Shown in pieces: positions 11,817 to 23,800 of a DNA stretch of 64,000 nucleotides (the first letter of the stretch is position 1; each line of letters starts with the position of its first letter). Made by a program: the position numbers and the translations under genes. The stretch comes from Ciona intestinalis. Its lineage: Eukaryota > Chordata > Ascidiacea > Phlebobranchia > Cionidae. The notes under the pieces are model-generated. The model saw nothing but the letters and a program-made list of their open reading frames with translations. It was not told the DNA's origin and did no database searches. The DNA lies in the NCBI RefSeq assembly GCF_000224145.3, contig NC_020170.2, forward strand, positions 758,914-822,913, given 5' to 3'.

Positions 11817-12821
11817 CTATATATGGTTCAACCTGTTTCGCATACTATAAAGTTTAAAAAAGACTAGAGAAACTACTATCTTATGTAGTTCACAAATAGT
11901 AATATTTCTGTTCTACATCTCTCTGGGGGTGTGGTTACCCTATGTTTGCCTTTCCGACTGGTAAACTTTTTTTTAATAAATAGGGAGATTTGCATTCTAC
12001 TGTTTTGTTATTTATATTCTCACTGTGACATAATGAAATCCAGAAAAGTATTACATGCTATATTAATAACCCAATGTGTGGTACTGGTAGTATATTTGAC
12101 TTACATCACCGTGGCGACGTGGGCTTTATGATAATTGCTTGTTATTTAGGGCAAATTTATTTGCAACAATGTATAAATGTTTCATATTTCAGTCACTACA
12201 ACATAAGAAAAATAACACAGAATGTTGTTCCGTTAACCAATATGTAAAATATACCTTGATCGTAATCATTAATTGGGGCAATTTATTGCTAAGAATAAAA
12301 GCCAATAGTTAAAGTTGTAAGTGCGGAGGTATAAGTGCAGTAACAAAGGTTTGTAAAATCATGCGATATATATAGATTATTGCAAATCAAGAATACGGTA
12401 TTGGTGGTTAGTGTTCCAAGATTTTTTCATATAACTTCTATATTATATAAGTAGGTCCTTGCTCTTGGTATGTTTTAGATATAGTTATATCAACTTATAT
12501 GAATAGTTATATGGTTTGACAGGAAGAATTAATAAAAAAGTCTCCTGTAAAGGTGACTTTCAAGTTCTAATCGTTCAAAATTTATTTTAGGCAGTAAGGC
12601 ACAACAGTAACAATACTATAAACAAAACAAAAAATGTGTATAAGTAGTAAGTACTAGTATATCTTCTGCAAGAGTTGCAAACTGTGCTGCTACCACTTAC
12701 CATTGTGGATATGTGTATACTTGGGAATGATATTTTACAATAACGGAAGTGTATATGCAATTTTACATGAAATATGTTTTTCATTGAATTGACCAATGTG
12801 AAGATGAGGAGGTGCACGTGA
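11817..12821. other. intergenic, no gene seen
   Basis: AT-rich sequence 3' of the decarboxylase gene. Short open frames here lack homology, codon character and splice context. It may contain the decarboxylase 3' UTR. Confidence 0.6.
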
Positions 12822-15800
12822 TCAAAGCTGTTCTGCCATTTCTTTGATAACATTCCAGCATTTGTTAACTTGAGCAATGCTACAGTGTGTTGAGCCTGTA
12901 CACACACGAATAAAGTAAACCCCATTTACCATCGCTAGCACAAGAAGGATTCTTTTATCATTGTGAATTTTCTGATACAATCTCTCGTTTAAAGAATTTT
13001 CCTCCTGAAACAATTGTTGATTTAAATTGTTGCATTGTGGTGAGATGACTTGCACATAGTTACTACAATAATGTTCAAATTTGAATTGTTAAAGCCATTA
13101 TGGTTAATAGTTACATACATATATAAATCATAGTGGGTTGTTAATATATATATCTTCTTGACTAACTTACTTCTAACAAGAGACCCGGGTGTTTAAATTT
13201 GAAACAAACCAACCCCAGCGTGACAGGAAACAAAATCTCAAATCTTTCATCAGATCGAATAAGTCGCTCCAGATGCTTTGCTTCCTGCACTCCTCGACGT
13301 ATGTTAGATCTAAGACCTTCAATCCCAACCATGCGGAGGACAAACCATAGTTTTAATGATCGAAAGGGGCGTCCTAGAGGTATCTGCCAATGCTGTGAAC
13401 AGAATGATGGTTAAATTAGAACAACCAAAAGTCTTAATATTTAAGACCACTTTAATTTTTTTTGTAATTTTGTGTTAGTATATGTCATAAACTGAGTTTG
13501 TATGTCTTAAGTCATTTAAAAACCACATGCATTCTTGTTTGGTACACCTTTTGTTTGGTGTAACCTTAAACCAACGTTTAAAGTTTAATAAAAAAGTGGG
13601 CAGTTCCTATGTGGATGAGGCTGTGCAGTTAAAAACTGAACAATCCATCTGAGAAAAATGTTTTGCTTAAATCACTTCTAACATTGCAACAGCATTAATA
13701 CGTCACCCTGTAATCAATAGCTGAATCCTGGGCTTTGTGATGTAGAAAAAGTGGATTGACTTCAGCAGAGTTAATAAGGTCATCACTATTCCTTACCCTG
13801 TCAATCAAATGTTAACTGTCAATCGTCTGGCAGAGAGGTAAAACCTCATTTCACTTATTTATTTAATTAATTGTTAGCTGTCAATTTAATGCCAGCAAAA
13901 CTAAAAGCCCAGTTAAAGCAACAAATAGAAACAACGGCTAAATGAATTGCATGAACACATAGTTACCACATAGCTGAGCAGTCAATTTGCACCATTAGCC
14001 ACTTATGTGGGTTAAAGTTGAAGGATGTCACTCTCTACAAAGTGTATGTTTGTTATTCAACACCTTCTATTTTGACGTGCCAATAGATAGAATGAGTTTA
14101 TTATGTCAGATTTACCCACACTCTACTTTAACCCGCTCACCCACCTCGACCCCTTTGCAAATATATCTAAACTCTGGACATATGAGAGCTGCTCCAGCAT
14201 AGGCTGCATCCACATGACACCAGATTTCTTGTTCCTCACCTGAAACCACAATCCTATCATACACGTCACAATCAGGCTGAATTTGGACTTTAGTTTGAAA
14301 TAGTTATCAAACCATAAGTTTGATAAGTATTTCAAGGGGTTTGGAATGGTGTTGACTGTTGAGATATTTGTGATACATTTTAAACCAGAATGCCATAAAT
14401 TTAATTGCTTTGTTTTGTGAATTAAATAAGAGAATGCTGTGTTTTTAGCAATCCAGCCCTAGTAAATATAATCATAAGAGGCAAAGAGCGCCTACAGTAC
14501 TAACAGTGGTCGCACATACCAATCATAAATTTACAATAATACCATTTCTTTGATATTGTTAGGTCATTCATTCACAATTTGACGATTTCTTTGTTATATA
14601 TACATTCCTTTGTTTACAGTTTGACCAACTCTTTGTTAGAGTTAGATTAGTTACATTCATTCATTTACAATTTGACCATTTCTTTGTTATAGTTACATTC
14701 CTTTGTTCACCATGATACCATTTCTTTGTTAGTTTTCAAAGCTATTCATAAGGTATATACAAACGCACATATTTTTCCAATTTCTTCCAAATCATCAAAA
14801 GTACAACATGGCGTCGTTCCGATAGACGCACATACCTGTGATGTAAGAAAACTTATGCCATGATTAAGATATACACTTCCTTACTCAAGATTCAACAGGC
14901 AATCATGTAAGTTAAATAGATGTGTGAATATAGCATATGTTAATCCACATTTTCTGGGGGTAACTCTGTTTAACCACAGCAAATATAACCTACAAACATT
15001 GGTATCCTTCCATCGTCCTTGTCTTTCATCACTGCCTCCTTCAACACAGAACCCCTCATAACACCATCCTTACCAACAGGAAGTTTACGAACTTCAACCA
15101 AAGCAAACACTCCTGGTAGATACATATTAATGTCATTATCAAGTATAAGTATTGAGTTAAAACAAACCTGCACGATCCATGCATGAGTGAGTGCATTGTG
15201 ATGAATATGCTACCATACGTGCTACTATGTCATGTGTTCGTAGTGATTTATCACGTGAGAGTTCTTGACGAATAGTTTTGTTTCTTGCAGCCATAAGAGC
15301 CATCAGAGTAGATTCGCTTGCTGAGCCTGTAGAGGCAATTTGTGTGCAAGGGTCGTAGGATATGGACACATCGCGTTCTCTCCAAAACTCAAATTTTATA
15401 ACTTGTTTCACAAGCCGTGCAATAAATTAGAATGACAATCAAAGCCATTAGAAATCAAATTATTATCATTACAATTGGCTTTGCTGGCAATATTTAATTT
15501 AGCTTATCTAAACTAAAAATAATGTTTTATAGTATGAGTAACAATTGATCTATGACAAGAAAAAGCTAACTCTTTAAGATATTTCTGTTGCTAGTTCAAC
15601 CCAATGTTTACCTTGTATAACTCCCCCACCAGGTCCATGTCCACCATGAATGAAACACTCCGGTAACCCAATCGCCTTTGCCAACCAATCCATCATCACC
15701 GTCTCAAGTTCAGTAGCGGATGGCGACGATGCCTGAATAGTTAGTGCTTGGTTGGAGCTGAGTTGGCCCCATTAATTCATGATAAAGTACATTATGTCAA

Positions 15801-16690
15801 ACAAACATAAAATTAATCGTAACATTTTTTCCTGGATGTCTGTAGATGTTAAATCAAAACAACCCAATACTCACCCAGGAAAACCTAACACATGAAATTC
15901 CATTGCATAACATATCAGCCAACATTGATGGATAGCTTGTAGTTGCTGGATAATAGGAAAAGAAACCTGGGGATTGCCAGTGCGTCATCCCATCCATAAC
16001 TACCGTTTCAATGTCACTGAAGACTTCCTGCCACGATTCCGGGTAATCAGGAGCTTCCTTGGGTAACCTGGCTTGCATGAAACCTGTGAATATTATGTTA
16101 GTTCTTTATTATCCACATTTTGCAGATAATAGGTTAAGTACTGCTGCTGAAGGAAGTGACCTATATGCTATTTATTCAAAATGAAGTCAAACATAGTGAA
16201 ATTGCATCTAGTGCTAGATATATAAGATTATAAATTAGCAGATATGTTTCAGTCCACCTAATGTCAAGAGATGGTTTAAACTATTTACAACTACCATGTT
16301 TCTTTATGTAGAACATATGTGCCATACAGAGATTCAAATACTCCATGACCATAAAAAGTTAGATAATAATGATGATTAAGCTGTCCCACATTTGACAGGA
16401 GTGTCACCATGCCTAGCCTAAAATATTAGTAGGCCACAGGGACACACATTGTATGTATATATATATAATAAAAATATCTCAACAGTATTTTAATCATTGG
16501 CAGAAATGACCATTTGTCTTCATATGTCCAAATTCATGAATTTACCTGGTTCAACATCCGGAAATGTTTGTCGCTTGTGAATGTCACGATGATAGTTGAT
16601 GATGTAATCAACCATGTTGGTAGCAGCATGTCGAAAGGTTTCAGGTTCAATTCCCAGCCTGGGTTCTTCATCACTATTATTCCCATCCAT
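12822..16690 (-). CDS. DDC: aromatic-L-amino-acid decarboxylase (group II PLP decarboxylase), complete
   Basis: Eleven exons join in phase to 492 aa (human DDC 480): 16546-16690, 15875-16083, 15612-15732, 15168-15326, 14994-15112, 14769-14835, 14145-14239, 13967-14034, 13707-13797, 13171-13392 and 12822-13004. Landmarks are [93 protein letters not shown] with the PLP-binding lysine, [26 protein letters not shown] and a C-terminal [19 protein letters not shown] followed by DCSAMW is the DDC form; vertebrate histidine decarboxylase has NPSKW and DCTGFW, so DDC is favoured. The enzyme makes monoamines (dopamine, serotonin) in the cytosol. It starts at 16690 ([10 protein letters not shown]), extending the vertebrate N-terminus slightly. 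Paralogue identity needs a tree. Confidence 0.92.
14535..14735. repeat. degenerate tandem repeat in a decarboxylase intron
   Basis: About four imperfect copies of a unit near 48 bases containing TTTGACCATTTCTTTGTTA and TTACATTCCTTTGTTTAC. It lies between two coding exons and has no coding character. Confidence 0.7.
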
Positions 16691-17942
16691 GCTTGCTTTG
16701 ACAACGAGTAAGTTATAATTTGTGTTCTAACTACAATGGCTCAACAATATCAGAATCTTCTGTTTCAGGAATATCAAAAAATTCTTACTGGTTAGTTTTC
16801 CATCCGCCTTAAATTTGCTTTGTCCAAAGAGAACGTTAGACAAGTTTTCTGTCCAAGAACTAAAGATTAAACAGCTGGCTACAAAACTGTTACGTCACTC
16901 TACAAATTGTATTATTCGATACTTAAAAATTTAGCTAATTCGGTTTTAACACAAACTGGGATGACACAAACTGATGACTAGAATTACCGGGTCGTGATTC
17001 GTATGTAAATATATACACTTTTGTTTATATACAATCTGTGGAACTGATTGCACGAACTGATGACACGAAATTAACGTCGGCGGAAGCAATCTTTCAGACG
17101 AGTTTTCATTGAAACTGAGTACACGTTCAACGACGATTGCTCGCTAATCTTGAATTTCGACTTTTCACCTAACAATATTTTTTTACAGGCATTTGCTTAG
17201 AGACTACGGACAAAAGCGCTGACGTTCACACTACGGACAAAAGCGCTGACGATGAGCGATTATCGACTAACGTGTGTGGTTGCGAACCGTGTTGCAAAAT
17301 ATTATCTTCAAACCGTTGAATCCAACACAGCACGGTCCACTAGAGATATCTCTAGTAGGCCGTAAACACAGCTTTATCTCAATCAAAAAGCTGATGTTGC
17401 AAATTATTCATTTCCCTCTTTGGTGCGAACTCTGTTATAAAAGTCATTTGATTTTAGTTTTAAACTTTAGTATGCGAAAACAAACCTTCATTTGCGTCTT
17501 TTACTTATATGTAAGTCGCGTAGTGTAAATAACACCATACTTGCATGGTCAAAAAGTGTTCCGTCTTCCCCACCCTACTATGCTAAACTAGGTTTCATCG
17601 TCACAGGATCCAATAGCTCCAGTAACACAATGCGTTAATCTGTGCAGGGGTAAGTTGGGACACCAGGGGAACTGGAACACTTTTTTAAAAGCTTTTTTTA
17701 CGGGCACCATTTGATGACGGACGAAAACAAATGTTACAATATTATTCGACAGTATTCTGACTGCCCAACAGCCAACAAAGTGCGCACCAAAGGTGGTTAG
17801 GCTACCTATAGTATATGGCGCTCATTTCGCTTATTGAATAATCCAGAATCGAAGTTTAATAAAAAAAGGTTGAAATTTTGAAGGTTAATTTTTTTAGCTT
17901 TAATTATAAATGAAATCAGTACAAATATCAGTTTAAAATTAT

Positions 17943-18141
17943 ATAGTAGTGTGGGAGAAGACGGGACACCTTTATCGCACAATATCCAAATACCCTGATC
18001 GTCTTTTAAACAATTAACAACAGTCTATGGGAGCCGTGAAGATACCATTTTATAATTTTTTGAATGTTCTTTGTTTGCTACTAAACGGTACGAGAAAATA
18101 CAATGTTTAGGTGTCCCGTCTTCCTCCACCCTCACTGTATA
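17943..18141. mobile_element. MITE, GTGGGGAAGACGGGACACC family
   Basis: About 200 bases. The left end TAGTAGTGTGGGAGAAGACG and the right end CGTCTTCCTCCACCCTCACT are inverted copies, with TA-rich flanks suggesting a TA target site. It contains the family's internal string TTTTAAACAATTAACAAC. Related copies occur at 20441, 56774, 57956, 59516, 59770 and 63955. Confidence 0.85.
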
Positions 18142-19209
18142 TATATAGGAGGTTGGGGGAATTAAGTGCGGCTTCATAATCGAAGAGACAAATAAACGCT
18201 ATTAATATCTAACATATGGTTTATACAAACATCTGATCTGAGCCATTGGCAGTTTAGCGAGAGCTGGTATGTAAGTTAAATGTCTGGTTTGCTAGGAAGT
18301 ATTTGTTATAATGGTGGCTTGTCTATAGAGACGTATTGACAGAATTAATCAGTTTATTGATGTGACACCATCATTATTGCTTCTCGTTTAAAATACTACA
18401 GCTTTAAAGTGATTCCATTTTTTTTTCTAGCTCAAAATAATCTCACTTTAACAAGTTCTCGCATACATATTTTTGTTCCGAAGCATTATTGTTCATGAGT
18501 TGATTTTAAACTTGTGTGTTTTGTCGAAGCCAGTATACGCGACAACTCGTTTTAAACGAAATTAAAACAACTGGGTGGTGACGCTATACATCTTCCGAAT
18601 TTGTAATTTCTTAGATACTCTCTGCCCCTAAAAGAAAATCCCTCAATTGTAGATTTACTAAAAGATGAAAACTGTAAAAAACAATCGTGGTTTCGAATTT
18701 TTAATCAACTTGGAGCTTGGAGCTGCCTTACTCATTGCAATCTGTCATAAAAGCTGTCTTTTTTCCATTAATAAACAATTTGACATATATATATGCGTCT
18801 TTCCTCCAGATAAGTCGATCTGGGCGGATCATCATATATATATATATAATACACAACGCCCTACCACACTGGCAGGAAGGCTTCGTTATATTTCGGTTTT
18901 AATTCTCACGTTTATGTTGCATGTATGGCACTCCGACGGTTTTTCCGTGTAGTTGTCAGTAAACAGCCGCCGGCTACTTAACACAGATAACGGGCGATCT
19001 TCATAAATGGTTATATTGCTGTGTGCCAAAAATTGCGGGGTTTGGCAATGACTTTTTAAGCATAGAACTGCATCGGCCAGTTATTATGTTCGTACTGTCT
19101 TATATACTGTAATAGAATTTATATTGCAACCATAAGCACTAAACCTATTTCAAAATATAAACTGTTTATAGTATAATTGCCGCTGTTACCATAAACTGAA
19201 TTTGTTTGT

Positions 19210-19275
19210 ATAAAGCCTTTCTTTAAGAAGGTTAAAGCCCTTTCTTTAAGAAGGTTAAAGCCTTTTCTTTAAGAA
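19210..19275. repeat. short tandem repeat, about 22 bases x 3
   Basis: Three copies of a unit like CTTTCTTTAAGAAGGTTAAA in a row. Confidence 0.85.
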
Positions 19276-19925
19276 GCGAAAATTTATAGAATCATGTTTT
19301 ATTGAAAACAGTGCCACGAATGCAATCATACCATTTAGGATTTATTACGCATTTTAAAATAACGCTTTCATTCTTAACTGTCGTGAGTAATTGTTAATTA
19401 GTCACCAATTTTAAACCCAATAATCGTTATGGTATAGACGGGGGACTGGGCGCCGAAGTACGTCTAGCTCAAAATATATGATTTTTTTAGATTGGTACTG
19501 CCATATCTTTATTATTGATAACAATTCAAAATTATATATTAAAATACACCAGTTATTTAGCGATGCAATATCGATGCAGCGTACAATATTAACAAGATGT
19601 TCAAAGCGTGCCGTGTTATTTATTTTTTCTGGAAATTTCTATTAATAAATTCACTAAATATTTAAAATTAACAATGAATTTAAACTGTCCCGTCTTACCC
19701 TATGTGTTTCGAATTTGTAAAATGCTACCTGATGTTGTGCGAATCGCTAAATAACACCTTGTGTGTTTTAATATATATTTTTTAATTGTTGTCATTTAAT
19801 AAAGGAATGATGGTACTAATTCGTGGTCACCCCAAAACCGTCATGTATTTTGAATTCGGAAATATAGGGTAATATGTGCTTAAGTGTCCCATCTTCCCCA
19901 TGCACTCTATCTCAGTTTTTTCCTC

Positions 19926-20215
19926 GTCGGCGCCGTGGCATAGTAGTTAGCGCGCCTGCCTGTAACCCAGAGGTAATTGGTTCAAGGGTCGACGTTGCTA
20001 CCATTGTGGGCGTATGTGTCCTTGAGCAAGACACTTAACGACAATTGCTCCAACCCANNNNNNNNNNNNNNNNNNNNNNNNNNNNNNNNNNNNNNNNNNN
20101 NNNNNNNAATTATCACCCACAAAGTAACATACATGGTAACTCGTAAGCCGGCACGAGGTGCTAAACCGGTGTGATAACGGCTGTCGTTTTCCAGTCACGC
20201 GAGGATAAAGTTACA
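19926..20215 (+). mobile_element. tRNA-derived SINE interrupted by a gap
   Basis: The head contains box A-like TGGCATAGTAGTTAGCGCGC and box B-like GGTTCAAGGGTCGA, followed by TATGTGTCCTTGAGCAAGAC. A 50-N gap (20058-20107) sits inside, and the tail reads CCGGCACGAGGTGCTAAACC and GGCTGTCGTTTTCCAGTCAC. Partial copies of the same family, in either orientation, are at 31596, 40010, 41640, 44445 and 55822. Confidence 0.8.
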
Positions 20216-20440
20216 TTCATTCCATACAAAACTAAAACTAATTGTGTGAGACAAAAACAATCTGTTTGATATATTTTATCATATTTTAAAAAAACTACGA
20301 TACTGGATTGATGATTCAAACTCTCAAACTGCAAACTTGTTCAACACCGAACTTTAATATTTAACAACAGTAATTACCTTTGCCACTCATTTCAGCTGGG
20401 GTACCAGGTTATTGAAAGCAGTTTTCAATAAACTAATCAT

Positions 20441-20617
20441 ATAGTACTGTTTTGTGGGGTAAGTTGGGATATCACTTGATTGTGTTTAAACAAGTAACAA
20501 CGCTGCTTTGAAGTCGTAAAGATGCGGTTATAAAATTCTTTTCAGTTTACTATGATTAGTACCAAATGGGACGAGAAAACACAATAAAATATGTTCCATA
20601 TTACCCCGCTATTATAC
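20441..20617. mobile_element. diverged MITE of the GTGGGGAAGATGGGACACC family
   Basis: Left end ATAGTACTGTTTTGTGGGG, internal GTTTAAACAAGTAACAAC and ACCAAATGGGACGAGAAAAC, and right end TTACCCCGCTATTATA. It lies about 260 bases upstream of the EGF-ZP gene start. Confidence 0.65.
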
Positions 20618-20876
20618 CTGTCGATAAATAACCGTTGTACAAACCTGGAAATAGGACGCCAACAAAAGTTATGTAAACGTTTTAATCAAAAGCAGCAAAC
20701 ATTTAGAAGATGAAATGACTTTCGGGAGTAATGCTCTGGAATGCCGCGAGATAAATGGCGTTCTCGTCTGGTGCAAAAGTAATCAACACCAGACGTTTTC
20801 CACAAAATTCCATTCATTCTGAAGTCGCGCGCGTTCGTTCAGTTCAAAAAACTGCAGACGAGAGAATACATGCGCT

Positions 20877-23800
20877 ATGTGCTCCTCTGACACAAGGTAT
20901 GATGCTTTACCTAAAATATGACCGGTAACCCGGTAGTTTGTTGCTGAAAGTAATAAATAAATATGTTTGTTGCTACAAGAAAATAAATTAATAGGCTAAA
21001 CTTTATTGTGACTTACTGTGTTTTTTTGTATGATAGATTACGATGCATCATGCTGATTGCGGCCGCAACCGCCGTAAACGGTATGTATTAATTGATCCTG
21101 ATACAGTACCGGTAAATGGTAAACGATTGGGGTATTTTTGTATATGTCAACATAAAACCCAATCTGAATTTCATGTTGTCCCACCAGGTTGTGTTGTTTA
21201 CAATCAAAAGTTAAACATCGCGATAGTTCTGGATACAGCCAAAACAGTCAGCAATGAGACTTTACAGATTTTGAAATCTTACTTTTCAAGATTTGCCAGC
21301 TGCTTGAACATTGGACCAGATGGAAATAGGGTATTGTTGATCCTTTTTACCAGTAGTATCTAGTATGACAACTTTATATCACATAAAACAAGTGTAACAT
21401 CACATATACTCGCTCAATTTAACTAACAATGTCTCAATAGTTAGAAGGTAATGCTCTATATTCGTTTAAGAGTTGGCAGACTTTCTGCATTACTTCTAGA
21501 TTGCCATGGCTCGTATTATAGATCAACCAAGTCTGCTGTTGTCCTTTAATGCAACATCCACATTGGCTGAAGTCAGAGCTGTAGTGAGTAAGATGCAATA
21601 CATTGGTAGCAGCCTCAAATTCCATACACCAGATGCTATGCTTTATGCAAATGAATCAATATTTAACACTGCGGATTCTTGGCCAAGAAAGGTTGCAACC
21701 AATGTGAGTGGTGATTCTTTTTTTCAATTATATTCAAAAAGTTCCTTTGAATAATTAGCGGCTGGTGCATTCTAATTAAGTACATATAGGCGCCCTATCA
21801 ATATTTTTTGTCAAAAAATTGTCCCTACACTTATTGTTTTTTCTGTTATTATTAGTTTCCTCATCTTATCAGTAATCTTGGCCAAGTTTAAAATTCTTTT
21901 TTTGTCTGCAATACAATTTATTTTTTGCTATTGGAAGTGTTTTTTCTCATTACAGTAATCTAGACTGATGCTCAATAGAATCTTTATCTACTAGCTTTAC
22001 ACTTCGATATTGACAGTACACCATGCACAATTTACCTAAAATATATTTTTAACGGCTACCACATCACAATTCATATATATGATATATAGAATAGTATATT
22101 TGGTATATAACACGCACTGGTCAACATAGAATATTATAACAAATGGATCCACAATTTTATACTAGACAAAAATAGAAACATTATAACATAGATGCATTTA
22201 CAATGTAACGTAGTACTGATTTGAGATTTAATAAGTTAAATTCCAGGTTTTGTTGATCATCAAGTTTACACCAACATTACGCACTGATGATGTCATTGTA
22301 ATAAATAAAGATTTCGCCAAGAATGGCATTCACACATTTACATTAACTGTTGGGGAAGTTTCTCCACCTATCATGAATGCTAAACTATGGCATACTGAGC
22401 ATCTTCCAAAGCCTTCAGATTTGGTAAACTTTGATGGCTTGACACAATCGTTGATGCAACAGTGAGTAAGTTTTGTGAAATGAGACCAATACCCATTACA
22501 CAGAATTGTTTGGCCCCAAAGTGTTAAATATTAAAAACTATTGCTTTTTTATTTTTTGAACAATTTGTCACCAATTTTAAGTTATTTTAAAACATCTGCC
22601 TTTACTATAATGGTCACTGGCCCACTGTTGTTAAAAATGTTAAAGTTAATAACTTTAAAAAGGTTCCAGGGATGCAGTCATCACATCAACAATACTTGTG
22701 AGTTATTGGGATGTTCTGTCACAAAGAGTGAAGTATGTATTTGTGACAATGGTTGGCACGGCACATTGTGTGAATTACAGTCATCAGGTAATATAATCTC
22801 AAAAAAAATCTTGCTTTATCCTCGTCTTGTCGGAAATTTTGCCGAAGAACGCATTCGCTCACAATGGTAGCAAGTTTGTATGCAGGTCCTTTCACAATCG
22901 TTTGGTCTAGTATTAATTACGCTTTTTTTAACAGGAAACTGTACTTCAAATTACAAGTTTGAACAAAACAGTTCAAGTTGTGTTTGTTTGAATCCAGCAA
23001 TTTTAATTGGAAAGGCAACTACTTGTCCGGTTAGCCCAACTTGCAACCATACTGGTGTTCAATGTCTTGCAAGCAAAGCTGGTTCTGATATTTTGTGTGG
23101 TTGTATTTATGGATATTATGGCAATGCATGTGAAAGTAAACATCGTTGTATGATTTTTCCCAACCCTTGCAAACATGATGGAGTTTGTAGGATTGTTAGT
23201 GATAAGGAATATAACTGCAGCTCTGTCTTCCCATACTCTGGTGACCATTGTCAACATTGTGTTTGTCGAAATGGAGGAAAATGTTTAACTACAAATGGAA
23301 GTACTTCTTGCATGTGTAGAGCAAATTGTACGGGCCAATTATGCGAAAATTGTGCCTGTGAACAAGCAGTTTGTTATAATGGGGGGATTTGTGAAAACTT
23401 ACCTGGTAGCAACTACAAATGCAAATGTTCCAAGAACTGTGGTGGTAAAAACTGTACAGAGTGTTGGGACTTTTGTACCAAGAATCAACATGTTTGTCTC
23501 AATGAAGGTACATGTTTGGCAGTGAAGGATAGTTATCAATGCATCTGTAAAACAGGGTGTCGAGGACAGAATTGTTCAACATGCGATACTCTGTGTCAAC
23601 GATATCCAACAGTTTGTCGAAACGGTGGTGTTTGCACCAGTACAGATCTTTATAATTTCAACTGCACTTGTATAAACGGTTGTTATGGCGTGATTTGCCA
23701 ATGGTGCAATTCCTGTCGCAGAAATCCTGGTATTTGCCAAAATAATGGGACGTGTGTGGATTTGGTCAATGAGTTTATGTGCTCATGTCGTGAAGGGTGT

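Larger units (their letters stand above)
16691..20876. other. intergenic repeat-rich region
   Basis: No gene is supported here. It lies between the 5' ends of the divergent decarboxylase and EGF-ZP genes, so it should hold both promoters. It contains a two-fold tandem string CTACGGACAAAAGCGCTGACG near 17204-17250, inverted-repeat element copies, a SINE interrupted by a gap, and scattered fragments ending CGTCTTCCCCACCCTACTAT. Confidence 0.6.

Noticed and set aside
11931-12131. 66-aa plus frame with hydrophobic stretch
   Set aside because: No homology, no splice context, composition as in surrounding AT-rich intergenic DNA.
19926-20057. Functional tRNA gene
   Set aside because: Box A and B are present, but the sequence does not fold into a full cloverleaf with anticodon and continues into a SINE body seen elsewhere in the window.
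22880-22934. Start of the long EGF frame as an independent gene start
   Set aside because: The region before 22935 is intron ending in an acceptor; phases join this exon to the upstream vWA-like exons.
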